Notes: a model not told the origin generated them from the sequence alone. Positions 17,320 through 25,948 are shown, numbered from the stretch's first letter. The stretch: DNA of 64,000 bases from Amycolatopsis aidingensis (GCF_018885265.1 NZ_CP076538.1:5368001-5432000); one strand, 5' to 3'. Numbers and translations: made by a program.

Positions 17320-18507
17320 ATGCGCATCAGCTACACGCCCGAGCAGGCCCGGCTGCGCGAGGAGCTGCGGTCCTACTTCACAGGGCTGATGACCCCGGAG
17401 CGTTCCGAGGCCCTGCGCGGCGAGGGCGGCGAGTACGGCGACGGCACCGCGTACCAGGAGATCGTGCGGGAACTGGGCCGCGAGGGGCTGCTGGCGATCG
17501 GCTGGCCGAAGGCCTACGGCGGGCAGGAAAGATCCATGCTCGACCAGCTGATCTTCACCGACGAGGCGGCCGCGGCCGGGGTGCCGGTGCCGTTCCTGAC
17601 GATCAACACCATCGGCCCGACGATCATGCGTTACGGCACCGAGGACCAGAAGGCGTTCTACCTGCCGCGGATCGCGGGCGGCGAGGCGCACTTCGCCATC
17701 GGCTACTCCGAGCCGGAGGCCGGCACCGACCTGGCCGCGCTGCGCACCCGCGCGGTCCGCGAGGGCGAGGAGTACGTGGTCAACGGCCAGAAGATGTGGA
17801 CGAGCCTGATCGAGTACGCCGACTACGTGTGGCTGGCCGTGCGCACCGACCCGGACGCGCGCAAGCACAAAGGGCTGAGCATCCTCATCGTGCCCACCTC
17901 GGCCGAGGGCTTCTCCTGGACCAAGGTGCACACGGTCGCCGGGCCGGGCACCAGCGCGACCTACTACTCCGACGTGCGGGTGCCGGTGCAGGCCCGGATC
18001 GCCGAGGAGAACCAGGGCTGGCCGCTGATCACCAACCAGCTCAATCACGAGCGGGTCGCGCTCACCTCTGCGGCGCCGGTGACCTCGGCACTGCGGGCCG
18101 TGCGGGAGTGGGCGCAGCAGACCACCCGGCCCGACGGCAGCCGGGTCATCGATGCCGAATGGGTGCGCATGCACCTGGCCAGGGTGCATGCGCACGTGGA
18201 GTACCTGAAGCTGCGCAACTGGGAGATCGCCTGGACGGCGAGCCAGTCGACGGAGCAGCTGGGCCCCGCCGAGCCCTCGGCGACCAAGGTGTTCGGTACC
18301 GAGCTGACCATCGAGGCCTGCCGGCTGCTGATGGAGGTCCTCGGCACCGGCGCGGTGGTGCGCGAGGGCTCGCATGGCGCGGTGCTGCGCGGCCGGGTCG
18401 AGCGGCTGCACCGCTCGGCGCTGATCCTCACCTTCGGCGGGGGCACCAACGAGGTGCAACGCGACCTGGTGGCCGCCACCGCACTTGGCCTTCCGGTCAG
18501 CCGCTGA
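17320..18507 (+). CDS. fadE26: FadE26-like acyl-CoA dehydrogenase (steroid side chain)
   Basis: A 395-residue FAD acyl-CoA dehydrogenase starting at the ATG after GAGGTGGAGG. The flavin/substrate signature YSEPEAGTDLAALRTRA is followed by VNGQKMWTS, and the C-terminal FGGGTNEVQRDLVA segment is typical. In mycobacteria FadE26 and FadE27 (ChsE4-ChsE5) form an alpha2-beta2 enzyme that desaturates sterol side-chain CoA thioesters. Here the partner gene follows 23 bases later in the same order, and the operator is the shared KstR-type site. Confidence 0.9.
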   Translation: MRISYTPEQARLREELRSYFTGLMTPERSEALRGEGGEYGDGTAYQEIVRELGREGLLAIGWPKAYGGQERSMLDQLIFTDEAAAAGVPVPFLTINTIGPTIMRYGTEDQKAFYLPRIAGGEAHFAIGYSEPEAGTDLAALRTRAVREGEEYVVNGQKMWTSLIEYADYVWLAVRTDPDARKHKGLSILIVPTSAEGFSWTKVHTVAGPGTSATYYSDVRVPVQARIAEENQGWPLITNQLNHERVALTSAAPVTSALRAVREWAQQTTRPDGSRVIDAEWVRMHLARVHAHVEYLKLRNWEIAWTASQSTEQLGPAEPSATKVFGTELTIEACRLLMEVLGTGAVVREGSHGAVLRGRVERLHRSALILTFGGGTNEVQRDLVAATALGLPVSR

Positions 18508-18530
18508 TCCACCGTTCCCGAGGAGTTGCC

Positions 18531-19628
18531 ATGGATTTCTCGCTCAGTGAAGCACAGCGCGAGCTCGCCGCGCTCACTCGCCGTATCCTGACCGACCAGC
18601 TGCCCCCGGAGTCGTTGCCCAGACACGGATCCGGCGGTTTCGACAGAGCATTGTGGACCGAACTGGGCAAGGCGGGCATCATCGACGCCGCCCTGCCATC
18701 GGCCGTGGGCGGCGGCGGGTTCGGGTTGCTGGAGCAGTGCTCGATCCTGGCCGAGCTGGGCCGGGCCGCCGCACCGGTCCCCTACCTGCCCACGGTCACC
18801 ATGGCCGGGTCCGCGCTGGCCGGGTTCGGCGATGGCGAGCTGCTGGAACGCTGGCTGGTGCCACTGCTGCGCGGGGAGGCGCTGCTCACCGCTGCGCTGC
18901 CGGACGCGGACACGCCGTGCGGGTTCACCGCCGAGCGCGCCGGGAACGGTTGGCGGGTCTCCGGCACGCAGACCGTGGTGCCCTTCGCCGCCTTCGCCGA
19001 CGGTTTCCTGCTGCCAGCCGCCACCGCCGACGGCGAGGTGCTGCTGCTGGTGGAGCGCGACCGGCCAGGGCTGTCCGTGCTCGGTCAGCGGGTGGTCGAC
19101 CGGGGCGACGCGGGCCTGGTGGAGGCGACGGAGCTGAGCCTGCCGGCCGGGGCCGCGCTCGGCGAGCCCGGCGCGGGGCTGGCGGAATGGCTGCGGCTAC
19201 GCGGCACAGTCGGCCTGGTGGCCGCGCAGTTCGGCGTGCTGGAACGCGCGCTGGAGCTGACCGCGGAGTACGCCCGCGAGCGCACCCAGTTCGACCAGGT
19301 CATCGGCGGTTTCCAGGCGGTGCGGCAGCGGCTGGCGGATGCCTACCTCGACGTGCACGCGGTCCGGCTGACCCTGTGGCAGGCCGCCTGGTGCCTCGCC
19401 GAGGGTGAACCGGCCGATTCCGCGGTGGCCACGGCGAAGTTCTGGGCCGCCGAAGCCGGGCACCGGGTGGCGCACACTGCGGTGCACATCCACGGCGGGG
19501 TCGGCATCGACGTGGACTACCCGCTGCACCAGTACTTCGTCGCGGCCAAGCGCAACGAGTTCGCCCTCGGCGGGGCCACCACGCAGCTGCGGGCGCTCGG
19601 CGACCTGCTGGCACAGGAGCCAGCGTGA
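18531..19628 (+). CDS. fadE27: FadE27-like acyl-CoA dehydrogenase subunit
   Basis: A 365-residue acyl-CoA dehydrogenase homologue that pairs with FadE26. Recognisable pieces are the N-terminal helical domain (MDFSLSEAQRELAALTRR), RERTQFDQVIGGFQAVRQRLAD and the C-terminal HIHGGVGIDVDYPLH. It diverges in the middle domain and lacks an obvious SEPxAGTD signature, as expected for the partner subunit of the heterotetramer. The TGA stop is the first element of the conserved spacer copy B. Confidence 0.88.
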   Translation: MDFSLSEAQRELAALTRRILTDQLPPESLPRHGSGGFDRALWTELGKAGIIDAALPSAVGGGGFGLLEQCSILAELGRAAAPVPYLPTVTMAGSALAGFGDGELLERWLVPLLRGEALLTAALPDADTPCGFTAERAGNGWRVSGTQTVVPFAAFADGFLLPAATADGEVLLLVERDRPGLSVLGQRVVDRGDAGLVEATELSLPAGAALGEPGAGLAEWLRLRGTVGLVAAQFGVLERALELTAEYARERTQFDQVIGGFQAVRQRLADAYLDVHAVRLTLWQAAWCLAEGEPADSAVATAKFWAAEAGHRVAHTAVHIHGGVGIDVDYPLHQYFVAAKRNEFALGGATTQLRALGDLLAQEPA

Positions 19629-19796
19629 GTAGCTCTGCCGCGGGCCGCAGCAGCCAAGGTGACCACGGAGCGCGCCCCTGGCCGAAGCCCCGCTGTCGGG
19701 GCGGCGGGGCGCGCACTGCCGCGACCGCAAGCTGAATCGAGAGCGGCGCCCCGTCGACACGATCGCGGACGCGCGCGGGGCCGGGAAGGAGAAGAC
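19626..19796 (+). promoter_or_regulatory. Conserved structured leader element, copy B (before fadD17)
   Basis: A 168-nt spacer between the fadE27 stop and the fadD17 GTG that aligns with the 169-nt spacer before mce4A, in the same orientation to the downstream gene. The hairpin with arms 19687-19693 and 19704-19710 has the same length as in copy A, with one compensatory pair change. Its loop (TGTCGGGGCG) differs from copy A by one base. A 6-bp stem closes the 3' block around CCCCGTCGACACG, ending shortly before the AAGGAG Shine-Dalgarno. No conserved reading frame crosses both copies. Confidence 0.6.
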
Positions 19797-21404
19797 GTGA
19801 CGGTTCCCACGGTCACCGACCTGCTGCTGGCGCGCGCCGGAGACGAGCATCCCGGACTGCGTTTCGAGGAGGAGACCTGGTCCTGGCCGGAGCAGCTGCG
19901 GGCCTGCGCCCAGCACGGGGCCGCGCTGCGCAGCCTGCTGCGTCCAGGCGCACCGCCACATGCCGGGGTGCTGGCCGACAACCTGCCGGCCTGGTCCTTC
20001 CTGCTCGGCGGGGCCGCCCTCGCCGGTGCCGTGCTGGCCGGGCTGAACCCGGTACGCCGGGGCGAGGCGCTGGCCAGGGACGTGCGGCTGGCCGACTGCC
20101 AGGTGGTGCTGGCGCAGCGCGAGTACCTCCCGCTGCTGGCCGGGCTCGACCTCGGCGGGGCGGCCGTGCTCGAACTGGACGGCGCCGAGTGGCTGGAGCT
20201 GCTCGGGGCGCACCGGGAGGCCCCGCTGGACCCGGTGCCCGCCACCCCCGAGGACCTGCTGATGCTCATCTACACCTCGGGCACCAGCGGAGACCCGAAG
20301 GCGGTCCGTTGTACGCACGGCAAGATAGCCTTTCCCGGCCGGATGCTCGCCGACCGGTTCGGACTGTCCACTACGGACACTGTCTACGTCTCGATGCCGC
20401 TGTTCCACTCGAACGCGGTGCTGGCAGGCTGGTCGGTCGGACTGGCTGCGGGCGCGACGATCGCACTGCGCCGCAGGTTCTCCGCATCCGGTTTCCTTCC
20501 CGACGTTCGCCGGTTCGGGGCCACCTACGCCAACTACGTTGGTACCCCACTGTCCTATGTGCTCGCCACACCGCGCAGGCCGGACGACGCGGACAATCCG
20601 CTGCGGCTGGTGTACGGCAACGAGGGTGCCGAGGCGGATCTGGCCGCCTTCGCCGAGCGGTTCGGCTGTCAGGTGGTGGACGCCTTCGGCTCCACCGAGG
20701 GTGGTGTCGGCTTCGCGCGCACCGAGGACACGCCGCCGGGCTCGCTCGGCAGACCTGCCGAGGGCGTGCTCGTACTGCATCCGGAGACCGGCGCACCCTG
20801 CCAGCCCGCCGAGTTCGACGGCGATGGCAGGCTGCGCAACGCCGAGCAGGCGGTGGGTGAGCTGGTGAACGCCACGGGCCCCGGCTGGTTCGCGGGCTAC
20901 TACCGGGACCCGGCCGCCGATGCCGAGCGGGTCCGCGGGGGCAGGTACTTCACCGGTGACCTTGCCTACCTCGACGCCGACGGTTTCTGTTACTTCGCGG
21001 GCCGGCGCGGCGACTGGTTGCGGGTTGGCGGCGAGAACCTCGGCACCGCACCGATCGAGCGGGTGCTGCTGCGCCACCCCGCCATCGCGGAGGCCGCCGT
21101 GTACGCGGTTCCGGATGAGCGGGTCGGCGACACCGTGATGGCCGCGCTGGTGCTCACCTGCGAGGCGGCACTCGGGCCGGAGGAGTTCGGCGAGTTCCTG
21201 TCCGGGCAGGCGGATCTCGGGCCACGGCAGGTGCCCCGGTATGTCCGGATCACCCGCGCACTGCCCCGCACCGCCACCTACAAGGTACTCAAGCGGGAGC
21301 TGTCCGCGCAGGGAACGCGCTGCGCGGACCCGGTGTGGCGGCTGTGCCAGGAAAACGGCCAAACAAATGCCAACCCCGAAATCAGGTACTCCCCTGGCGG
21401 CTGA
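19797..21404 (+). CDS. fadD17: FadD17-like steroid acyl-CoA synthetase
   Basis: A 535-residue AMP-forming acyl-CoA ligase. Motifs are the ATP loop YTSGTSGDPKAV, the adenylation motif DAFGSTEGG, YFTGDLAYLDADGFCYFAGR with the hinge Arg, and the catalytic Lys region TATYKVLKREL. FadD17 activates the carboxylated sterol side chain (shorter-chain intermediates) with CoA. Start GTG 19797 follows AAGGAG. Its order after fadE26-fadE27 repeats Rv3504-Rv3506. The C-terminal tail (about 20 residues after TRCADPVW) looks lineage-specific. Confidence 0.88.
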   Translation: MTVPTVTDLLLARAGDEHPGLRFEEETWSWPEQLRACAQHGAALRSLLRPGAPPHAGVLADNLPAWSFLLGGAALAGAVLAGLNPVRRGEALARDVRLADCQVVLAQREYLPLLAGLDLGGAAVLELDGAEWLELLGAHREAPLDPVPATPEDLLMLIYTSGTSGDPKAVRCTHGKIAFPGRMLADRFGLSTTDTVYVSMPLFHSNAVLAGWSVGLAAGATIALRRRFSASGFLPDVRRFGATYANYVGTPLSYVLATPRRPDDADNPLRLVYGNEGAEADLAAFAERFGCQVVDAFGSTEGGVGFARTEDTPPGSLGRPAEGVLVLHPETGAPCQPAEFDGDGRLRNAEQAVGELVNATGPGWFAGYYRDPAADAERVRGGRYFTGDLAYLDADGFCYFAGRRGDWLRVGGENLGTAPIERVLLRHPAIAEAAVYAVPDERVGDTVMAALVLTCEAALGPEEFGEFLSGQADLGPRQVPRYVRITRALPRTATYKVLKRELSAQGTRCADPVWRLCQENGQTNANPEIRYSPGG

Positions 21405-21451
21405 ACGCTGGTAGCTTGCCAGTAAAGGTGATCTTGACTGGGGAGGTATCC

Positions 21452-22612
21452 ATGCGAAGAGCGCTGTCCGTGCTGGCCGCGCTGCTGCTGACGTTCACCC
21501 TGACCACACCGGCCGCACAGGCGGCGCCCACCCGGATCGACGCGAGCGACTTCCGGCTCAAGGCGGGCGGCTACAATCCGGTGATCAGCAGGCTGGACCG
21601 GGAGCTGCGAAATGTCTCCTTCCCCGAAGTGCTGGACAGCGCGAACCGTGCCGCGGTGACCGGAAGCGAGTGCCGTCCCGGCGCGGCCAACCAGGTGGCT
21701 TCGTTCTGCTGGAAGTCCGGCGACAACGGCACCGACGACTGGTACCCGCAGGGCATCAGCTCCACCGCGGACGCCTACGGCAGCGGTACCTACGAGGGCC
21801 GGACCGCGCTGTTCGCCAGCTGGTACTACAAGGGTTCCGGCACGAGCAAGGGTGTGCGGGTGTCCTTCGTGGACTACGCGAACCCGGACGCGCCGAAGTA
21901 CCGGCACGTGCTGCTGGTCGAGCCCTACACCAACGCGGCGGGGCAGCCCGACTTCCGCGCGGTGCGCGTGCACGCGGGCGGGATCTTCGCCTACGGCTAC
22001 TACCTGTACGTCGCCGACACCTGGGGCGGTTTCCGCGCCTTCGACCTGCGGCACCTCTGGCAGGTCTCCACCGGGGACAAGGGCAGGATCGGCAGGCAGG
22101 CCGACGGCTCCTACCACGCGCACAACTACCTGTTCGTGCTGCCGCAGGCACTGAAGTTCACCGCGTCCACCGTCGATGGCGCGGCCCGGCTGCGCCACTC
22201 CGCCGCCTCGCTCGACCGCACCAGCACGCCGGACAGCGTGGTGGTACCCGAGTACAGCGCGGACGGCACCGGAACCAGGGTGGTCCGCTTCCCGATCGAC
22301 TACACCGACCGGATGTTCAAGGAGTCCGGCGACGGCTACACCTACGGCACCGAGGGCTACCGGGTGGACCTGCGGAGCATGCAGGGCGCCACCGCGATCA
22401 ACGGTGAGTTCTTCGTCTCGGCCAGTGCGGGCGCGGGCAGCCGCGGGTCGCTGTACACCTTCACCTCCGGCAGCGGGCCACGTAAGCACGCAGGCGCGCA
22501 GCCGATCGGACCGGAGGACCTTTCCTACCGCGGCCCGGACAACCAGTTGTGGGGGCTCACCGAGTACCCGGGCAAACGGTTCGTCTACGCGGTCGACCCG
22601 CGCCGGTTCTGA
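21452..22612 (+). CDS. Secreted beta-propeller-like protein of unknown function
   Basis: A 386-residue exported protein. A clear Sec signal peptide (MRRALSVLAALLLTFTLTTP, likely cut after AQA near residue 25) is followed by a repetitive beta-rich domain with aromatic strand motifs such as YYLYVADTWGGFRAFDL, TYGTEGYRVDL and GNxLWGLTEYPG-like repeats. It may fold as a propeller. GGGGAGG precedes the ATG. No catalytic motif was recognised. Being downstream of fadD17 on the same strand does not prove a steroid role. Confidence 0.75.
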   Translation: MRRALSVLAALLLTFTLTTPAAQAAPTRIDASDFRLKAGGYNPVISRLDRELRNVSFPEVLDSANRAAVTGSECRPGAANQVASFCWKSGDNGTDDWYPQGISSTADAYGSGTYEGRTALFASWYYKGSGTSKGVRVSFVDYANPDAPKYRHVLLVEPYTNAAGQPDFRAVRVHAGGIFAYGYYLYVADTWGGFRAFDLRHLWQVSTGDKGRIGRQADGSYHAHNYLFVLPQALKFTASTVDGAARLRHSAASLDRTSTPDSVVVPEYSADGTGTRVVRFPIDYTDRMFKESGDGYTYGTEGYRVDLRSMQGATAINGEFFVSASAGAGSRGSLYTFTSGSGPRKHAGAQPIGPEDLSYRGPDNQLWGLTEYPGKRFVYAVDPRRF

Positions 22613-22627
22613 GAGTCTGGCGCTTCC

Positions 22628-22667
22628 GCGCCTGGCGGGCGGTATGCAATACTGCGACGCCAGGCGC
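22628..22667 (+). terminator. Inverted repeat after the secreted-protein gene
   Basis: A 10-bp perfect inverted repeat (GCGCCTGGCG at 22628-22637, CGCCAGGCGC at 22658-22667) follows the secreted-protein stop by 15 bases. The 20-nt loop contains its own small GTAT-ATAC pair. No T-run follows, which is common for terminators in high-GC actinobacteria. The rest of the 209-nt gap to the next gene shows no further recognisable signal. Confidence 0.5.
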
Positions 22668-22821
22668 GGTCCCGCGCCCAACTCCCGGTTCCGGCGCTCA
22701 CGCCGTCGGCTCGAGTGGGAGCAAAGGGGGCTCCAGCCCTCGGGACGCCGGTTCCTGACGCCCTTTCCGGCGGGCTTCGCGAGCGTGAGTCGCGTGGCGC
22801 CGCCCACGAGAGGAGCGCAGG

Positions 22822-23520
22822 ATGACCAGGCGGAGTTCGTTCAAGCGGCTCGTACGCGCACGGATGGCGAAGACGGGCGAGAGCTACACGGCGGCGCGGA
22901 CGCAGCTGCTTGCCGCGCGGGACCAGGAGCCGCAAAGCAGCTCGGAAGCGCAGGCCACTCCCCGGCTGGCGACCTCGGAGGAGTCGATCCGGCAGCGCAC
23001 CGGGCGCGGCTGGGAGGAATGGTTCGACCTGCTCGACGAGTGGGGTGCCGCGCAGCGGTCGCATCGGGAGATCGCGCGCTGGGTGGCAGGCCAGCTGGGG
23101 ATCGAACCCCTTGCCTGGAACGCCCAGGCCGTGGCCGGCAGCTACGAGCGTGCCCGCGGCCTGCGGGCGGTCGGGGAACGGGCCGACGGGTTCGCGGTGA
23201 CGGCACAGAAGACCATCGCGGTGTCCGCGGACCAGCTGTTCGAGGCATTCGTCGACGAGTCGCTGCGGCGGCGCTGGCTGCCCGACGGCGAACTGCGCGA
23301 GCGCACCGCCACGAAACCGAAGTCGGCCCGGTTCGACTGGCTCGGCGGGGCGACCAGGGTCCATGTCGTCCTCGACCGCAAGGGAGAGGGCGCGACCAGG
23401 GTGGCCGTGGAGCATGCGCGACTCGCCGATGCCGATGCGGCCGAGCGGATGAAGGCCTACTGGCGGGAGCGGCTGGCCACGCTCAAGGGACGGCTCGAGC
23501 GGGGTGAGCTCGATGCCTGA
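22822..23520 (+). CDS. DUF4287 / SRPBCC-like protein
   Basis: A 232-residue protein with two parts. Residues 1-105 resemble DUF4287 (SFKRLVRARMAKTGESYTAAR, then GWEEWFDLLDEWGA and a helix bundle). Residues 115-232 look like an AHSA1/SRPBCC fold (VSADQLFEAFVDESLRRRWLPD with later beta strands). Start ATG follows GAGGAGCGCAGG. It overlaps the next gene by eight bases. No enzymatic function can be assigned; such proteins often bind small hydrophobic ligands. Confidence 0.75.
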   Translation: MTRRSSFKRLVRARMAKTGESYTAARTQLLAARDQEPQSSSEAQATPRLATSEESIRQRTGRGWEEWFDLLDEWGAAQRSHREIARWVAGQLGIEPLAWNAQAVAGSYERARGLRAVGERADGFAVTAQKTIAVSADQLFEAFVDESLRRRWLPDGELRERTATKPKSARFDWLGGATRVHVVLDRKGEGATRVAVEHARLADADAAERMKAYWRERLATLKGRLERGELDA

Positions 23521-23905
23521 GCTCAACTACCTTGCGGTCGGCGTGGCGATGGTGGCCGCGCTGCTGGTGAGCGGAACGTGGTACGCGCTGCTCGGCAGCC
23601 ACCTTGCCCGGCTGCACGAGGCGTACGCGGGCGGTTCCCGGCCGGCCGCGCTCACCGTACCCGTCGAGCTGGTGCGCAACCTGGTACTGGCCACGGTGCT
23701 GGCCGGGCTGGCCGCCCAGCTCGGGATCAGCGGCTTCGGGGCCGCGCTGCTGCTCGCCATCGTCCTGTGGGTGGGCTTTCCCATGGTGCTGCTCACCGGT
23801 TCGGTGTTCCACGAGAAGGTGCCCGCCAAGCTCGCCGCGATCCATGCCGGGGACTGGCTGCTGAAGCTGCTCGTGCTCACCGTGATCGTCGGAGTATGGC
23901 GCTAG
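23513..23905 (+). CDS. DUF1761-like small membrane protein
   Basis: A 130-residue integral membrane protein with about four hydrophobic segments (VGVAMVAALLVSGTWYALLG, LVRNLVLATVLAGLAAQLGI, LLLAIVLWVGFPMVLLTGSVF, DWLLKLLVLTVIVGVW). Layout and the W-Y-x-x-L-G motif match DUF1761. Start ATG 23513 lies inside the previous gene, suggesting coupling. Its 3' end overlaps the convergent LacI gene by 29 bases. Confidence 0.78.
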   Translation: MPELNYLAVGVAMVAALLVSGTWYALLGSHLARLHEAYAGGSRPAALTVPVELVRNLVLATVLAGLAAQLGISGFGAALLLAIVLWVGFPMVLLTGSVFHEKVPAKLAAIHAGDWLLKLLVLTVIVGVWR

Positions 23906-24875
23906 GCAGCCCATGGCGGCCGCAGCTGCGCCCGATGGCGAGCTCGGCCGGCAGCGGGCCGGCAGACGGGTCGCCCCCGCCGAGGATCCCGATCGCCCGC
24001 TCGGCCATCGCACGCAACGGCTGGCGGGTGACGGTCAGCGGCGGGGCGGTGAAGTTCGCGTCCGGGCTCCCATCGCAGCTGACCACGGCGAGCCGGTCCG
24101 GGATCCGGACGCCCTCGGCGTAGGCGGCGGCCAGCAGCCCGATCGCCTGCTCGTCGGTGGCAGCCACCAGCGCGCGAGGCAGGCGGCCTGACCGCGCCAG
24201 CGAACCGAACAGGCCGGCCGCCGCCGCGCGGGTGTAGGCACAGCGCAACGGCTCGGTGCCGCCGGTGGCCGCGCGCCAGGCCGCCACCCGGTCCCCGACC
24301 GGACCGTGGTCGGTGGGACCCGCGAGGAAGGCGATCTCCTGGTACCCGTCCTCGCGCAGATGCGCCACGGCCGCCCCGATCGCCGCCGTGTTGTCCCCGG
24401 CGACCAGGGGCGCGTCCGACCCCGGCGGGCGATGGTGCAGGTAGACGGCCGGGGTGCCGGTGGCCAGCGCGCGGGTGACGGGATCCTCCTCGCCGCCGGC
24501 CGACACCACCACCACACCCTCGACCTGGGCGGTGAGCAGCAGGTCCACCGTGCGGGACTGGCGCGGCGCGTCGTAGTCCGAGTTGGCCGTGACGGCCAGC
24601 TTGCCCGCCCCGGTCAGCGCGCGTTCCAGCTCGCGCGCGAGGGCGGCGAAGTACGGGTTCGTGGTGTCCGGCAGGACGAGACCGACCAGTCCGGAGCGGC
24701 CGGAACGCAGCGCCGCGGCGGCGCGGTTGCGGTGGTAGCCGAGCTCGCGCACGGCCTCGAGTACCCGCGCCCTGGTCCGCTCGGCCACCGGGCGCGGCCC
24801 GTCGTTGAGCACGTAGCTGACCACCGCCACCGAGGTGCCCGCCCGCCGGGCCACGTCCGCCATCGTCACTGCCAC
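23877..24875 (-). CDS. LacI-family transcriptional regulator
   Basis: A 332-residue regulator with an N-terminal LacI helix-turn-helix (MADVARRAGTSVAVVSYVLN), hinge helix (NRAAAALRSGRSG) and a periplasmic-binding-protein-like ligand domain (LPDTTNPYFAALARELE, then CDGSPDANFTAPPLTV). It is divergent from an adenosine-deaminase-like gene. A perfect 14-bp palindrome with the LacI-family CG centre lies between them, so it probably regulates itself and that gene, perhaps in response to a nucleoside. The ligand is inferred. Confidence 0.88.
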   Translation of the reverse strand: MAVTMADVARRAGTSVAVVSYVLNDGPRPVAERTRARVLEAVRELGYHRNRAAAALRSGRSGLVGLVLPDTTNPYFAALARELERALTGAGKLAVTANSDYDAPRQSRTVDLLLTAQVEGVVVVSAGGEEDPVTRALATGTPAVYLHHRPPGSDAPLVAGDNTAAIGAAVAHLREDGYQEIAFLAGPTDHGPVGDRVAAWRAATGGTEPLRCAYTRAAAAGLFGSLARSGRLPRALVAATDEQAIGLLAAAYAEGVRIPDRLAVVSCDGSPDANFTAPPLTVTRQPLRAMAERAIGILGGGDPSAGPLPAELAIGRSCGRHGLPSAILRRSR

Positions 24876-24919
24876 CGCTAACTCCCTTGACCGCGCTGCG
24901 CCCGTCCGATCATCCTCAC

Positions 24920-24933
24920 TCTAAACGTTTAGA
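24920..24933. promoter_or_regulatory. LacI-family operator
   Basis: TCTAAACGTTTAGA is a perfect palindrome with the central CG step favoured by LacI-family proteins. It sits 45 bases before the lacI-type start and 19 bases before the deaminase gene, placing it over both promoters. Confidence 0.75.
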
Positions 24934-24951
24934 TCACCGGAGGTAGCTGGC

Positions 24952-25923
24952 ATGAGCACACGCTATGAACTGCACTGCCATCTGGACGGCTCGGTACGCC
25001 CGGACACGGTGGCCGACCTGGCCGCGGAACAGGGCATCCGGCTCGAGGGGCCGGTGCGGGAGCTGGTGGTGGCCCCGCCGGTGTGCGCGAACCTGATGGA
25101 CTACCTGACCCGGATCGATGCCGTGCTGGATGTACTGCAGACCCCGGACTCCCTGCGCCGGGTCGCGCGGGAGCTGGTGGCGGACTGGCGGTCCGACCGG
25201 GTCGGCTACGGCGAGGTGCGATTCGCCCCGCAGTTGCACGGGCGCGCCGGGATGACCATGGACGAGGCGGTGGGCGCGGTCGCCGAGGGGCTCGCCGAGG
25301 GCGGCGCGGCGACCGGGGTACGGACCGGGCTGCTGCTGTGCTGCCTGCGCCAGCAGTCGCCGGAGGTCAGCGAGCAGGTGGTGGACACCGCGCTGCGGCA
25401 CCGGTCCCTGGTGGCTGCGGTGGACCTGGCCGGGGACGAGAGCAGGCCGGGCACGCCGCACCGCCCGGCCTTCGACGCGGCCCATGCCGCCGGCCTGCCG
25501 GTCACCATCCACGCGGGCGAGGCGGCCGGGCCGGAGAGCGTCTGGGAGGCGCTGGAGGTGCTGGGCGCGGCGCGGATCGGGCACGGGGTGCGGGCGGCGG
25601 CCGACCCGGCGCTGGTGTCGCGGCTGCGCGCGGAGCGAATCCCGCTGGAGATGTGCCCGGTGAGCAACGTGCAGACCGGCGCCGTGCCCAGCCTGGCCGA
25701 GCACCCCGCGGACCGGTTGCTCGCGGAAGGCCTCGCGGTCACCATCAGCACCGACGCGCGCACCACCTCGGCGACCAGCATCGAGCGGGAGTTCGCCGAG
25801 CTCGGCAGGCAGTTCGGCTGGGCAGGCGAGCAGGAGCGGCGCTGCCAGGACAACGCCCGCGCCGTCGCCTTCGCGGCGAGCCCACCGGCAGCGCCTACCG
25901 CGGCCGCGCCGGGGAACCGGTGA
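24952..25923 (+). CDS. Adenosine-deaminase-family protein
   Basis: A 323-residue amidohydrolase of the adenosine/adenine deaminase family. Zinc ligands are in HCHLDG (His8, His10) and in the His of HAGE; the catalytic Glu is in HAGEAAG, followed by GHGVRAA. The usual TDDP or TDNR motif reads STDARTTS: the metal-binding Asp is kept, but the next position, which contacts the purine, is Ala. Substrate may therefore differ from adenosine. AGGTAG-type spacing precedes the ATG. Control by the divergent LacI protein is likely. Confidence 0.82.
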   Translation: MSTRYELHCHLDGSVRPDTVADLAAEQGIRLEGPVRELVVAPPVCANLMDYLTRIDAVLDVLQTPDSLRRVARELVADWRSDRVGYGEVRFAPQLHGRAGMTMDEAVGAVAEGLAEGGAATGVRTGLLLCCLRQQSPEVSEQVVDTALRHRSLVAAVDLAGDESRPGTPHRPAFDAAHAAGLPVTIHAGEAAGPESVWEALEVLGAARIGHGVRAAADPALVSRLRAERIPLEMCPVSNVQTGAVPSLAEHPADRLLAEGLAVTISTDARTTSATSIEREFAELGRQFGWAGEQERRCQDNARAVAFAASPPAAPTAAAPGNR

Positions 25924-25948
25924 GCTCGGGAGCCGGGTCCGGAATGGA

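Noticed and set aside
19197..21362. 721-aa minus-strand frame opposite fadD17
   Set aside because: Antisense shadow of fadE27 and fadD17, whose protein motifs are clear.
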